From assembly GCA_014529385.2 (NCBI GenBank), contig CM043966.1:102125087-102189086 (forward strand): a stretch of DNA of 64,000 nucleotides, given 5' to 3'. The stretch is from Adiantum capillus-veneris (lineage: Eukaryota > Streptophyta > Polypodiopsida > Polypodiales > Pteridaceae). The position numbers and the translations under genes are program-made. The notes under the pieces are model-generated. The model was given only the letters and a program-made list of their open reading frames with translations. It searched no databases and was not told the DNA's origin. Positions 1-11,224 of this stretch are shown in pieces. The number at the start of each line of letters is the position of its first letter. Within the stretch, counting starts at the first letter, position 1.

Positions 1-151
1 TAGAAGGGCGAATTTCAAACAACTCGTGTTATTTTAACAACACCAAAATGATACGAAACTTGAAGTATTGCAAGAGAATTTATAAATAGATAGTGCCACC
101 TCACTTACAAAGAAAAATAGGTGGTTGTTTATTTTTTGTCCACCACAATAC

Positions 152-293
152 TGTTGAGAGAGAAGGAGAGAACATAGAAGTAGAACCCCAAAGTGTGTAG
201 AATACACACATGAGATGATGTATATATAGAGGGGACCTAGGTGCCATATATAGAGAAGCCATATATTGAGTAGGTTCACATATAAGCTCAACA
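152..293 (-). repeat. 3' LTR of the short-LTR element
   Basis: 142-bp terminal repeat with TG...CA ends. The purine tract gagcggggg on the minus strand lies immediately upstream, as expected for the polypurine tract. It contains a TATA-like stretch (tatatatagagg region). Confidence 0.85.
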
Positions 294-929
294 CCCCCGC
301 TCAAATAAGGGTCCCTAACTGTGGATGAAAAAACCCTTGGGGGATCAAGGGAAAAACCCACAGCTCTATATACACCCACCGTTATATTATAAAAATCATT
401 GAATATACAAATGTTTACGAGGAGCTACATCACTCCTTTTACAATGAATGTTTTATGAGGAGTTACACTACTCCTATCAAATACAATAATGAATACAAAG
501 GTTCAATAAAGAGGTGTAAAAGCTATCGATTAGCTTGTAATCAAAAGTGTCTCCGTGAATCTGCTGTGTAGCTTGTCATCAATATCGCATCACCAAACAT
601 GTCTTCATGTTGTCATCAATATGGCATCACCAAACATATCTTCATAAATCTTTTATTGCCACCAAGTTTGTCTTCATAAAATCAATTCTTTGATCAATCC
701 TACATAGATCATAGACTCCAAAAAAAAACATGTCATGAAAATTATTAGCATCGTTAATGAAATAATTACGTTCACAATGCCATAAGAGATGGTTCGCGAC
801 GCCACTCTTTTGACGACATATATACGCACGACAACATATGGTACATAAAGTATAAACGTAAAAGTACAAAATGTGTGATTACGTGATACAAATGATATGT
901 GTATATACTACATAAAACAACATTTATCA

Positions 930-1370
930 ATGTAGTGATCAATGAATACCATCAAAGTATTAACAAAATATCATCATTATGTCAATAAAAATGAATAAAT
1001 GATCATGGTATCAACGAAAAGCATCATGATATCACCGAGAATAATCAATGTATCAACGAAACAACATCATGGCATCACCGAGAATAACCATGGTATCAAC
1101 GAAATATCATCATGGCATCACCGAGAATAACCATGGTATCAACAAAACATCATCATGGTATCAATAAAAATCACCATGGAATCAACGAAATATCATCATG
1201 GAATCACCGAGAATAACCATGGTATCAACGAAATATCATCATGGCACCACCGAGAATAACCATGGTATCAATGACATATCATCATGGTATCAACGAAAAT
1301 CACCATGACCGAAGTATTAACAAAACATCATCATGGTACCATCAAAATCACTATGGTATCAATGAGAAAT
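930..1370. repeat. 43-bp tandem repeat array
   Basis: Degenerate copies of a unit containing catcaccgagaataaccatg recur every 43 bp or so inside the non-coding LTR element. There is no open frame across it. Confidence 0.75.
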
Positions 1371-1639
1371 TATCAAAAAAACGACGTAAACTATATCTCT
1401 AAAAGAATAATTATACGAGAATCAATGAACGAGTATATCATATAACAAAAGATCATGTACCAACAGTAGCTCGATAGAATTTGGACGATCATCAACGGCT
1501 CGACTGAATCGGAACGATGTGTAACTGGCTTCTGTAGCAAAGTTACGTCAGTAACAAATATATGATTGATGAAGAAAAATATAATTGAGAAGTTTTCAAT
1601 TATGAAAAAAATCCAAAGCAAAAAGTAAAATTTTGATTT

Positions 1640-2345
1640 TCAAACATATTCGCAGTCCGAGACGATAACCCAAAATTGGTGCAGAATTTAGAGAAACTTT
1701 CTTCTGCAAAGTTATAGACCACATCGATTCCAATCCCCATAGCGGGTAGTTTCTTCTTCAAAGTTGTAGAACACATCGATTCCGGTCTCTCACGTGGGTA
1801 GTTTCTGCAAAATCGTTTTCAATAAGCAGAAAAATCAAAAACAAAAAACGGAAATTGCTTTTTAGGTATGTACGCAGTCCGCGAACGATAACTCAAAATC
1901 GGTGCAGAATTTGAAAACACTTTATTCTGCAAAGTTGTAGACCACATCGATTCCGGTCTTTTCCGTGAGTAGTTTCTGCAAAATCGTTTCCAATTAGCAG
2001 AAAAATCAAAAACAAAACGCGAAAGCTGTTTTTCAGGTATGTACGCAGTCCGTGAACGATAACTTAAAATCGGTGCAAAATTTGAAAAAACTTCCTTCTG
2101 CAAAGTTGTAGACCACATCGATTCCGGTCTCTCTGGAGGGTAGTTTCTGCAAAATCATTTCCAATTAGCAGAAAAATCAAAAACAAAACGCGGAAGCTGT
2201 TTTTCAGATATGTACGCAGTCCGTGAACGATGACTCAAAATCGATGCAGAATTTGAAGAAACTTCTTTCTGCAAAGTTGTAGACCACATCGATTCCAATC
2301 CCTCTCGCGAGTAGTTTCTGCAAAATCAATTTTGATCAGGAGAAA
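1640..2345. repeat. Tandem repeat of about 172 bp
   Basis: The phrase acgcagtccgtgaacgat recurs near 1871, 2042 and 2213, with a shortened unit upstream near 1650. Each unit contains ctgcaaagttgtagaccac. The last copy runs into the primer-binding site of the enclosing element. Confidence 0.75.
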
Positions 2346-2378
2346 AATCAAAAACAAAAACGTACTGCTCTGATACCA

Positions 2379-2520
2379 TGTTGAGAGAGAAGGAGAGAAC
2401 ATAGAAGTAGAACCCCAAAGTGTGTAGAATACACACATGAGATGATGTATATATAGAGGGGACTTAGGTGCCATATATAGAGAAGCCATATATTGAGTAG
2501 CTTCACATATAAGCTCAACA
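2379..2520 (-). repeat. 5' LTR of the short-LTR element
   Basis: 142-bp repeat, nearly identical to 152-293, directly followed on the minus strand by the tRNA-iMet primer-binding site TGGTATCAGAGC (2367-2378). Confidence 0.85.
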
Positions 2521-3109
2521 AATACTACAAAAGCGTTGCACTCAACTACTCAATGAAAAGAATCAATCGCAATATGTTAGCATTCGTTGTGCATTGTTTA
2601 TGTCTAATTTTGAAAAACAATTAAGAGAAAGAAAATTACAGTTGAGCACAAATGAATAGTACCTGCTAAATGAATGGTACAAGCTGGCCCTAAGTTGGGA
2701 TTGGTAGTGTGTGTTTTGGTTGTGCGAGGTCGCAATATAACTTCAAGATTGTCCAATGTTTGAGTATGTGTAGTGAGGTGTAATATGAGGTCATTGCCAT
2801 GACCAGTTTGAAGTTGTCAATAGTGTTTTCCTTAATTTGTCGTACGGATAGGCTAACTACACATATGTGGTCAGTTGTATTGTCTTGTAGATTATTGATT
2901 ATTTTATTTTATTATTGTTGTTTTGTGTTAACATCAACAAGGCATTCCTCTTCATCTTGCAAACTATTAGGTCAGTGCACAGTGGTGTAGCAGCCACTAT
3001 TGTTCAATGTATTGAAGGTGGGCTTGTGCGTGCCAGAGCAAGAATAAAAAAAGGGGGCGGGGTCACTATTGTGGAGGTGTCAGATGAAGTAAACGAGGGG
3101 GGAAAAGCG

Positions 3110-3677
3110 AGAAATGAAATGAAATAAAATATTACATTAAATGCCTTCAAAGGCCAAATTACATTTTGAGTCAAAACTGATGCAATCAGTGTGAATCTAA
3201 TCCAATGTTTGGGTACTTAAATAAAATGAAGTAAATCGAAAGACTAAAATTAGAACCCTAAAAGCGTCATACTAAAATTATTATCATCGTCGTCGATTCT
3301 CGTGGATGCACAGTAGTGGGCGTTTATCTGAGAAAGTATTGCGACGGTCGCCAAAGAGCTTCGTCAATGTAAGAAATCATAGTGGGAGGGTGAAGAGAGA
3401 TAGCGGAATGAAATGATATGTTATCTGAAACGCCGGCAAAAGGCCTATGTTGAATCGAGAATAAGCTCATACAATCCTTTTAGATCTGAGTCAATGTCTG
3501 GGTACAAAATAAAATGAAGTACAATATTTAAAAACTGAAAAAAATAAAAAAAATCATCATCAGTAGTGTCGTGAATCAAGGTTCTCTACATCGAGTGTCG
3601 CCTGAGAAATTACTATAGAGGTCGTTGCAGCGATGGCGTCAATGTTTGCCTTTGCAAGCAGTCGGACTGGGAGGGGG

Positions 3678-3708
<31 letters not shown>

Positions 3709-3985
3709 ATGAAATGTTATATTATTGGTCTTCAAACGGCCATGGGATCAAATTGGTACAATCCTTATGAAGCTCATACAATGTTTGATGTCAAATTGAA
3801 ATGAAGTATAGTGAAGCACTAGAAAAATATATATTAATAAAATAAGAAAAAAATGAAAAATGTAGAATTGTGAGAGTAAACTAATCATCATATTTGTTGT
3901 GTCGAGCGGCAGTTGTCTCCAAAAGTAATGCAAAGCCGTCCCTGAAGAGCTTCGTTAATGTCTCTCTCTGTAGGTAGTTGCACTG

Positions 3986-3990
<5 letters not shown>
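3110..3990. repeat. Three tandem units of about 295 bp
   Basis: Units start near 3110, 3403 and 3703. Each opens with a gaaatgaaatg-rich stretch, then aatccaatgtttgggta-like and aaatgaagta segments, and ends with a GC-rich block containing agagcttcgtcaatg. A related unit is found at 47.5-47.8 kb. Function unknown. Confidence 0.65.

Positions 3991-4028
<38 letters not shown>
3989..4028 (+). repeat. Poly-G homopolymer of about 40 bases
   Basis: An uninterrupted G run after cactgggag. Similar runs occur at 48158-48178 and 48612-48638 in another family-B copy. Length may be unreliable in the assembly. The proline-rich open frames on the opposite strand are by-products. Confidence 0.9.
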
Positions 4029-4029
<1 letters not shown>

Positions 4030-6521
4030 AAGAGAGAAGGAGTGTGATGGGGTTTGTCATAGCGCGAGAGAGATAGAGAGAGGCAGTGAGTTGAGCCAGG
4101 TTTCCACTGCAAAAGCTTCCTCCATGAGCTACAAACTTAACACTGCTAACCTTTGTCTGGTAACTCCATGCCTGTTTCTTCTCATTGCGAATAGCCCTAT
4201 CGCTGCTGCCTGTTCCGATCTCGCTTACAAAACGGTCCGCCACACTCTTTCTGCTCTCTAGCTTGCTCCTCTTTGTGTGTGTTGGAGATGCCTAGATGCA
4301 CAACTCCCATGCTTGGGGTAGGTTGGGTGTGTGCGTAGAGCTGCTAGTGTGGTGCCAGTTAAGGACAAAGAGAGATTCGTGAGATTGACAAGCCACCGGG
4401 CCTTGAGAGGCTGCAAATGCATGCGAGGGGCGGCTATGGTTGGTGAGAGGGAGTTGAGCTAGAAACTGCGTGTGTGGGGGAAATGAGGGTTAAAGAGAAA
4501 GTGACGCGTGCACATCTAGCTCCCGGGGGATTCACCATGAAAACGTACCGCACCACATAAGTGCAGGGGAGGGGGGTTTGTTTACAAGTTACATAAGCGT
4601 ATAAGTTAGGGGCAATCCCCCAATAATTTATCTCCCAAGCTTAAAAATAAGGGAGGGGATATCATATTTGTGGGGTGGGGGGAGGGGGGAGAGAAGTGAG
4701 AAAAGGGACAAATGAGAGAAAGTTTTTGTGTATCAAAATCATAGATTCCCAAAAGAGTGTGCCATCGAACTTGTGAGTCAATATCTACAAAGATACATAC
4801 AAGAACTAACATTGCTTTGTATCAATTGCTTGTTTTGTGATTGTAGTTCTTTTTTTGAAGGATGAAAGCTATAAAGAGTTTGTATAGATGCAAATTTACA
4901 CGGAGAACCTAGCACAGCTTTATAACCATGTTTTTTGAGTAATTTAGATGGCTCAAAATTGGATGAGTATCTAGAGTGCAGGTTGAATGGGCACATAGTC
5001 TGAAATTCAAACTAAGACACATTGAGGGACCATCCAGTTATCAACAAAAGTGGTTTCTTAGTACGTTGCCAATCACTATGGTACACGCTCTTTGAATAGT
5101 TTTACTCAGTAAGATCATGTGAGACCTAAATTTTATATATAAGATAGGGGTATGATATTTCTTGCATGGATTGTCGTATAAGCGTAGAAAGGGGGGGTCA
5201 TATTCCCTAATATGAGTCTTATATAGGGGATTTACCAAAGTTGTCCGCTCGCAGGTGGCATCCCATTTTGTATATAGAGTGAATCCCCCGCGGTCTAGCT
5301 GAGATATAGAAAAAAAAGAGAGATCTTGGCATGGGGACAAGTGGGAATGTTTTGTGGCTACGCAACTATGACAGTGGCAAAAAGTGTGGTAGAGATCCAG
5401 GGAGTTTGCATGGCTGGTGACGATTGACAGCTGACAGTGGATGTGTGTGCACCAGTGTCCCAAACGAGGGTCAGCGAAAGAAAGAAAGAAAGAGAGATAA
5501 GTAGTTGGAGAGGGAGAGAGAGAGAACTCTGCATGTGACGAGAGAGAAAGAGGGCTACAAGGTAGGTGCTATTCGACCAGAGAGACAGAGAACAAGTGTG
5601 ACCGTGAGTGGTCATGCGACCATAGCTGAGTATTGCATGGTGATTGGTGGTGCATAGCCAGTTGCTGGAAGCCGTTAACTGACGAGAGGTGAATTTTTGA
5701 GTTTTTATTCAAACGAAAACAACGCGACATCAACCAGTCGTGCTTGTTGCATACGGTTGACAATGCCGGCTACCCATCGCTATTGGCCCTCATCGGACAA
5801 AGGCAATGCTCTTGTTCTGCCACCATCAGTCCACGACACCCACACTGTGCAGCCCGTCGTCGTTGTAACGCATAACGCAAGAGAGCAGGCCGCCCGTGTG
5901 TAGAGCAAAAACCTGGACCTGCAAGAGGTCAACATACCTCCACTCCCCTTGATCCAAGTTATACATATTCCATTTTTTTTATTTTTCATTTTTTTATGTT
6001 TCTTATTCCGTCCTCTTCTCCTTCATCTTATACCTACATATGCCTACTACGCCTATGTTGTATTTGGCGTACAACCTTGAACATTCTTCCTTTATTCCAA
6101 ACAAAATTTAAAAGTCCCTTAGGGTTATTCCTACTACAAGCCTCCTCAATTTCTTCTTCTACTATGGTTCATCAGCTAGTGCTTCTTTCTACAGACATAT
6201 ATGTATATGTCTTGCATATACATATATTACTAGCCATGTATAAGGTACAATGTATGTATCTGACCCAACTAATCATTGCAATCAAGTGCATTGCAATTAG
6301 GTTTCTAATTAAAGTAATCATGTGATCAATTTTATTCACTAAATAATGATTTTTACAAGTCTTAGACAATACAATTACTCTTATGATCCTCATGAAATTA
6401 GTATTAATCGTCTACTTGCAATCATAAATAACAAAATTCAAGTTCAAGGAAAGCACAACTCATCTTTACTAGTGAAAATCTCCATAGCCATGATCGTTGT
6501 AATCCCAAGAGCATAACCGTA

Positions 6522-6533
6522 GCTCTGATACCA
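6522..6533 (-). other. Primer-binding site (tRNA-iMet) of family-B copy 3
   Basis: gctctgatacca on the + strand is TGGTATCAGAGC on the minus strand, the 12-base complement of the initiator-Met tRNA 3' end. It lies one base from the LTR that follows. Confidence 0.8.
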
Positions 6534-6534
6534 C

Positions 6535-6982
6535 TATTACAAATGAAGAACATGGTGGCCCTAAAAAATACCAAAGGGAACACGTTGCAAGCCATAAAAC
6601 TGAAAAAATTTCATACCTGATGTATCCATGAGCACATAATAGACAATGTACGCAAATAGAGAAAGATAGAGAGCGGGAGAGAGGTAAAGATCATGTGCAG
6701 ACGCACCTCGTAGAGCGGAGTGCTATGCGTGGCACGACGAGAGAGGAGAGAAGAATGAGACAGACACTGGGTGCAATCTCCCCCCATGCAAGAGTGAGCA
6801 TTTTCCTCTTGCACGTATTTATTTATAGATTAGTGAATGCTCAAATGAATACATATTGACCGGCCGGGCAATAATTGGCCATGGCTCATAAAGAGAACTT
6901 AAATGATAAAATATATTATCTTTTTGCATAACCCTCAACCTTTTCCACCTGTTAGTTGTATCAAAATCTCAATTCCATTACA
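6535..6982 (-). repeat. 5' LTR of family-B copy 3
   Basis: About 448 bp, similar along its length to 50144-50629: the shared block cagacgcacctc, then tgcaatctcc, the cttgcacgtattt motif, gaccggccgg and the terminal tcaattccattaca. Its outer edge (6982) is where similarity to the other LTR copies stops, and the tRNA-iMet primer site adjoins its inner edge. Confidence 0.7.
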
Positions 6983-7118
6983 CTAGAAGCATAATACTGC
7001 TCGATGAAGGGTGACTCTATTTTTCCTCTTGAAGGCGATTTGAAGAATGTCTCTAAATTTTCTTTTGAATGCCATAAAGAAACCCCCCTTTTCTTTCTAC
7101 ACAAATCCACATGGAGCC

Positions 7119-7507
7119 CCTCGGGACTAAGTGGCACAGGCATGGAAGGGTGGGATCTACAGTGGGGGGATTGTGGGCCGTAGATCCAAGCAGCACCAAC
7201 GAAAGTTATGAAGGGTACCCTAGATTAATTTTGAGGGTTGCCGCCTTGCACACGTTTTTTAAGTAAATTAGGGTCCCCATGCTTCAAAAATGCGTGCAAG
7301 GCAAAGTGGTTAGGGCACGTGCCTCTCATGGGTGAGGTCATCGATTCAAACCCCACACCTGCAGAAATGGGGTACCCTAGATACTTCGAAACGCAGGTAC
7401 CCTAGATTACAAAAAAGTAATCTAGGGTATCCACGCCTAGATGTATGGCCCACAATCCCCCCACCGTAGATCCCACCCTCCCATGCCCGTGCCACTTAGT
7501 CCCGAGG
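7119..7507. mobile_element. Mutator-like MITE with 64-bp inverted repeats
   Basis: Arms 7119-7182 and 7444-7507 are inverted copies (cctcgggactaagtggcac against gtgccacttagtcccgagg) with few mismatches. Imperfect 9-bp flanks catggagcc and catggccct suggest a Mutator-type target duplication. The paralogous unit at 8580-8600 lacks the insert and shows the empty site. There is no coding capacity. A tRNA-like segment sits inside (7296-7362). Confidence 0.7.
7296..7362 (+). other. tRNA-like / SINE-head-like segment inside the MITE
   Basis: aaggcaaagtggttagggc resembles a pol III A box, and about 35 bases later tcgattcaaaccccac resembles a B box. This spacing is as in tRNA-derived SINE heads. I see no cloverleaf and do not call a functional tRNA. 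Confidence 0.4.
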
Positions 7508-8351
7508 CATGGCCCTTTCAAATTTTAGGGTGACTCTATTTGAACGTTTATCATTTTTTACATATTTATAGCAATACTCAAAAGGGTTAATAGGTTAAAA
7601 CCACCACCTGTATATAAGCCACATGCCAAGAAATTACCATTGCCATAAGGAGAAAAAACAACCGACCATACCAATTCAGAGGGCTATTTACAAGGAAGCG
7701 TAATCACATGTATTGGTGCCACCACAAGGCCATCTCATCACGTTGAGGAACATTGTGCTCATATGAACACGGACCACGAACTATACAAAGAAAAAGGATA
7801 AGAAGCCTGAGAATAGCACATGTTGAGCTCCACACATCATGCAATTTCTAGCAAAAAACCTTGTGCTGCTAAGCACCTACACACATAGCTATACTAAACC
7901 CTGTTTTTATCAAACACCAATCTCGAACATTCCCAAAATGGAAGTGTGTGTGTGTGTGTGTGCATGCGAGAGAGAGAGAGAGAGGCGGGTACCAAATCTT
8001 TTATTGATCAAAACAATTTTAAAGTAAGTAAGGGGCATCTTCTAATTTTTTGGTCAAAATTTGAAGAATCGATGACATTTATACTAAAATTTGTTGTATT
8101 TTGTTGATTTCCTTCAAGGTAAGCTTAGAGTCTATCTAGGATTTTGTTGGTTAAAAACAAAATAAACCTCCGTTTTTTGAAAACACTAATTTTGAATAGT
8201 CCCAAAATGGAAGGGGATGGGATGGCAGACATGGAAAATTTAGATTTTTATTACATCCAAGATTACTTTCCCCACCCCAAGGACATGCTTTACGAAGAGA
8301 GGAGGGAAGCACCTATTGAAAATCTATTACATCCTCATGTGAAACACTAGA

Positions 8352-8373
8352 ATGTGTGTGTGTGTGAGTGAGT

Positions 8374-8462
<89 letters not shown>
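8352..8462 (+). repeat. (GA)n microsatellite
   Basis: About 110 bases of almost pure GA following GT and GAGT repeats. A similar GA tract ends unit 2 of the duplication at 9688-9724. Confidence 0.95.
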
Positions 8463-8465
<3 letters not shown>

Positions 8466-9684
8466 TGAGCCCTGGAAGCATAACACTGCTCGATCAGGGT
8501 GACTATTTTTCCTCTTTAAGACGATTAGAAGAGTGACTCTAATTTTTTCTTTGAATGCCATATATTTCTTTCTACACAAATCGACACAGAGCACTCAAAT
8601 TTTAAGGGTGGCTCTATTTTGAAAGTTTATCATTTGAAATATTTATAACAATACTCATAAGGGTTAATAGTTTAGAACCACTACCTGTACATAAGCCTCA
8701 TGCCAAGAACCTATCATTGCCATAAGGAGAAAACGCAACTGACTATACCAGTTCACAAGGCTATCAACAAGGAAGCATAATCCATAACCATGTACATGTA
8801 TTGGTGCCGCCGCAAGGCCATCTCATCACATTGATGAACATTGTGCTCATATGAACAAGGACCATAAACCATACAAAGCAAAAGGAGAAGACAACGAGAA
8901 TAGCACATGTTAAGCTCCACACAACATGCAATGTTCAACAAAAACCTTGTGCTAGGCACCTATACGCATAGCTATTCTACTAACCCCGACGACGTGCACA
9001 CTACATGCTACAACATCACCAAAAGAGGCAAAGTTTGATGGTCTCACAGTTGGCATCACCTGTGCCTCACGTGGGACAACATAAGCATGTAGCACGTGAG
9101 GTCTCAAGTAGGGCTTGCTAAAAATATTTTTCCTAATCAAAATAACTAGGCTTGCCAAAAAGAAATTGTACTCAAAGTAAAGAAGGGCATAATTAAAACC
9201 CTTTTGGTTTTTAGGCCAAAATCTGAGAAGTTACTGCTAAAACTTTCAAAACATTTCCATTTTTCAATGCAGCCTTGAAATTTAGCCAAGATTTTCCAAA
9301 TTTAGATGGTTAAAAATATAGTAAGCCCTCTTTTTTTGCAAACATTGGAAATATATAAAGGCATAATAAAAGCTCTTTTGATTTTTAGGTCAAAATTTGA
9401 AGAATTGACAATATTTACACTAAAACTTGTAAGATTATGACGGTTTTCTTCAAGACAAGCTTGAAATGTAGCCAAAATTTTGTAAATTTATCTAGTTATA
9501 AATACAATAAACCTCAGTTTTTTTATGAACATGGGCCTTGAACAACCCCAAAATGGAAGGACATGATTGATATAGAAGATTTGGAAGCTTAGTACATCCA
9601 CTGTCACTCTCTCACCATGCCAAGGACAATATGTGACAAAAGGAGACGTGCATCTATCAAAAAAAAATTACATTCTCACGTGGA

Positions 9685-9720
<36 letters not shown>
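8466..9720. repeat. Segmental duplication, unit 2
   Basis: Second copy of the unit at 6983-8465, without the MITE. The 150-bp piece 8868-9017 is found again, nearly identical, at 33168-33317. No gene recognised. Confidence 0.7.
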
Positions 9721-9727
<7 letters not shown>

Positions 9728-9834
9728 CCCCAATAACCTGGTAGTCAACCAAAACCAATGACATATTGTTTCAAGAAAAAGGGAGTCAATTCTATGATAA
9801 GCATGCTTCGTCTATTTATACTATTTTTCCTAAT

Positions 9835-10511
9835 TGTTGGGAGAAGAGGGGGGAGATCGACCGCTTAAGGTACTCAACATAAGCTTTCAAGCCATCACCA
9901 TCAAACTGTCCACCTCTTCTTCCAATTTCCAAGCACACACACTCACCTAGACTATGACACACACACACAGTAAACAGAGAATTGATATAGACAAGCTTGT
10001 AAGGAGGTGTAAGATATGTGTAAGAGATGGAGACTAGATTAGAGAGTACACAGCAAAATAACCATAGCTTAAGAGAGTAGAGAAGAGAATCTGCAAGAGA
10101 AAGGCCTAAATCTAGCCCCAAACTCCACGGCACCTCTCTTGTGGAGTTGGTATTTAATATATTATTTTTGAGTTTGAGGTGCCAAAAATTGAGGCCCCTC
10201 TTTTACAACCACTTCACTTTTGTAAATGAGTGAAGCTCATTAGTTCTTGCATGACCCATAAGGGGAGTTCCCACTACAAATATTTACAGAGCCATAGTGG
10301 CTTATTGAAATGAGATTCTAAGATACTGTGCAACTATAAAATGGCCAAGAATAATTGCCGTCGCCTCTTCATCAACTCCCCGCATTCCACTCTACAAAAT
10401 CATCATCAACTCAATTAGTAAATTAAATAGACAGCACATAATTAACCATTATGCCCAGCTATCCCAATTGCAGTTAACCACTACAACAGGAGGGTGCCCA
10501 GTCTCGTAACA
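9835..10511 (-). repeat. 3' LTR of the Ty3/gypsy element
   Basis: 677 bp with TG...CA ends. The minus-strand purine tract ggtgggaggga lies immediately upstream. Near-identical to 15348-16024. Confidence 0.92.
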
Positions 10512-10569
10512 TCCCTCCCACCAGGGATAGCAACTGTCCTCAGTTGCTCAATAGAGAAATCAACTGGAC

Positions 10570-11224
10570 CGTGAGTGATGGAAAGTGTGGAGAAGGTTGG
10601 GAAAGTTGCGAAAAAACTTTTGAGGCATCCATTTGGCATCCTCTCTAGGGTGGCCCTTGAAAGTCAAAAGGTAACGGTTATAAACCATTCCAGTGCATGT
10701 AGTGGTGGTCTCATGGTCAACTATTTTGTCAGGGATGAGTTGCTCTTCTTGGTCTACAAGTGAAGGTGGGTCTTCGTAAATGTGGTGTGTAGGTAGGGGT
10801 CCTCTGAATGGGCGTAAAAGACTAATGTGAAATGCATTGTGAATGTGCCAATGTGCAGGTAATTCTAACGAAAAGAAACATCATTAATGACAGCTAAAAT
10901 TTTGAAAGGTCCATAAAAACGAGGAGCAAGCTTAACAAAGACATTAGTATCAACACTTTTGATCCTTCATTTTTCGATGCGAAGTAAAACATGATCACCT
11001 TCTTTGAATTGGTGTGCCTTGCGGTGCTTGTTAGCATGCTTGGTGTAAAGTTCTTGTGAGTGTTTAATGGCAGAATGCACACTTGCATAAATATCATGAA
11101 AGTCAGTAGTGAAATCATCAGCGGCAGGCACAACATTAGAAAGACGTGAAGCAGGAGTAGGAAGTGAGTGACCGTATAAAATTTCAAAGGGAGATTTACC
11201 CGTGGCAGTGTGAGTGGTGTTGTT
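10570..11224 (-). pseudogene. Ty3/gypsy integrase C-terminus with chromodomain-like tail
   Basis: Continues the minus-strand integrase after a stop: the NNTTHTATGKSPFEILYG region, a GPF-type segment (RFYGPFKIL), then a C-terminal stretch containing LTFKGHPREDAKWMP that resembles the chromodomain-like tails of plant chromoviruses. Several stops interrupt it. Chromovirus assignment rests on this tail and on gene order. Confidence 0.65.

Larger units (their letters stand above)
152..2520 (-). mobile_element. Complete non-coding short-LTR retrotransposon (TRIM/LARD-like)
   Basis: Two 142-bp direct repeats that begin TGTTGAG and end CTCAACA (152-293 and 2379-2520) differ at only two sites seen by eye. 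They are flanked by a 5-bp target duplication, aatac, at 147-151 and 2521-2525. A primer-binding site complementary to initiator-Met tRNA (2367-2378 on the minus strand) abuts the right LTR, and a purine-rich tract abuts the left one, so the element reads on the minus strand. The 2.1-kb interior has no gag or pol reading frame and consists largely of tandem repeats. LTRs this short are typical of TRIMs, but the interior is much longer than usual for them. It must depend on another element's enzymes. Confidence 0.88.
2526..6521 (-). mobile_element. Internal region of a family-B non-coding LTR element (copy 3, partial)
   Basis: This stretch has no credible gene. It shares modules with the interior of family-B copy 1 (45.6-50.1 kb): the roughly 300-bp tandem module with gaagagcttcgt, a poly-G tract, GA-rich segments and the sequence just before the primer-binding site. 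The matching 5' LTR is at 6535-6982. No 3' LTR was found to the left; it may be lost or lie outside the window. Confidence 0.5.
6983..8465. repeat. Segmental duplication, unit 1
   Basis: The stretch opening agaagcataatactgctcgat and running through 7520-7890 and 8144-8360 is repeated in the same order at 8466-9720. Unit 1 also carries the MITE at 7119-7507 and (GT)n/(GA)n tracts. A partial third unit lies at 21414-21730. The longest open frames inside are under 100 codons and are not conserved between units. Confidence 0.7.

Noticed and set aside
930-1370. 43-bp array considered as a CRISPR array
   Set aside because: Repeats are contiguous and degenerate with no unique spacers, and the DNA is plant nuclear.
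3881-4243. Proline-rich frame on the minus strand
   Set aside because: The proline run is the poly-G tract read backwards; the rest is part of a non-coding repeat module.
6522-6533. tgataccac sites as regulatory motifs
   Set aside because: Each copy lies next to an LTR and is explained as a tRNA-iMet primer-binding site.
7296-7362. tRNA gene
   Set aside because: Only box-like motifs; no acceptor stem or cloverleaf could be formed by eye.
8313-8594. Ser-Leu, Arg-Glu and His-Thr open frames over microsatellites (also 23.0-24.3, 39.7-40.2, 48.0-49.2 kb)
   Set aside because: They are translations of (GA)n, (CT)n and (CA)n repeats, open in several frames at once, with no conserved ends. For the histone-like gene the start at 24354 is preferred over the upstream repeat-encoded frame from 24114.
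10575-10763. Plus-strand frame over the gypsy integrase tail
   Set aside because: It is the antisense shadow of the chromodomain-like coding region.
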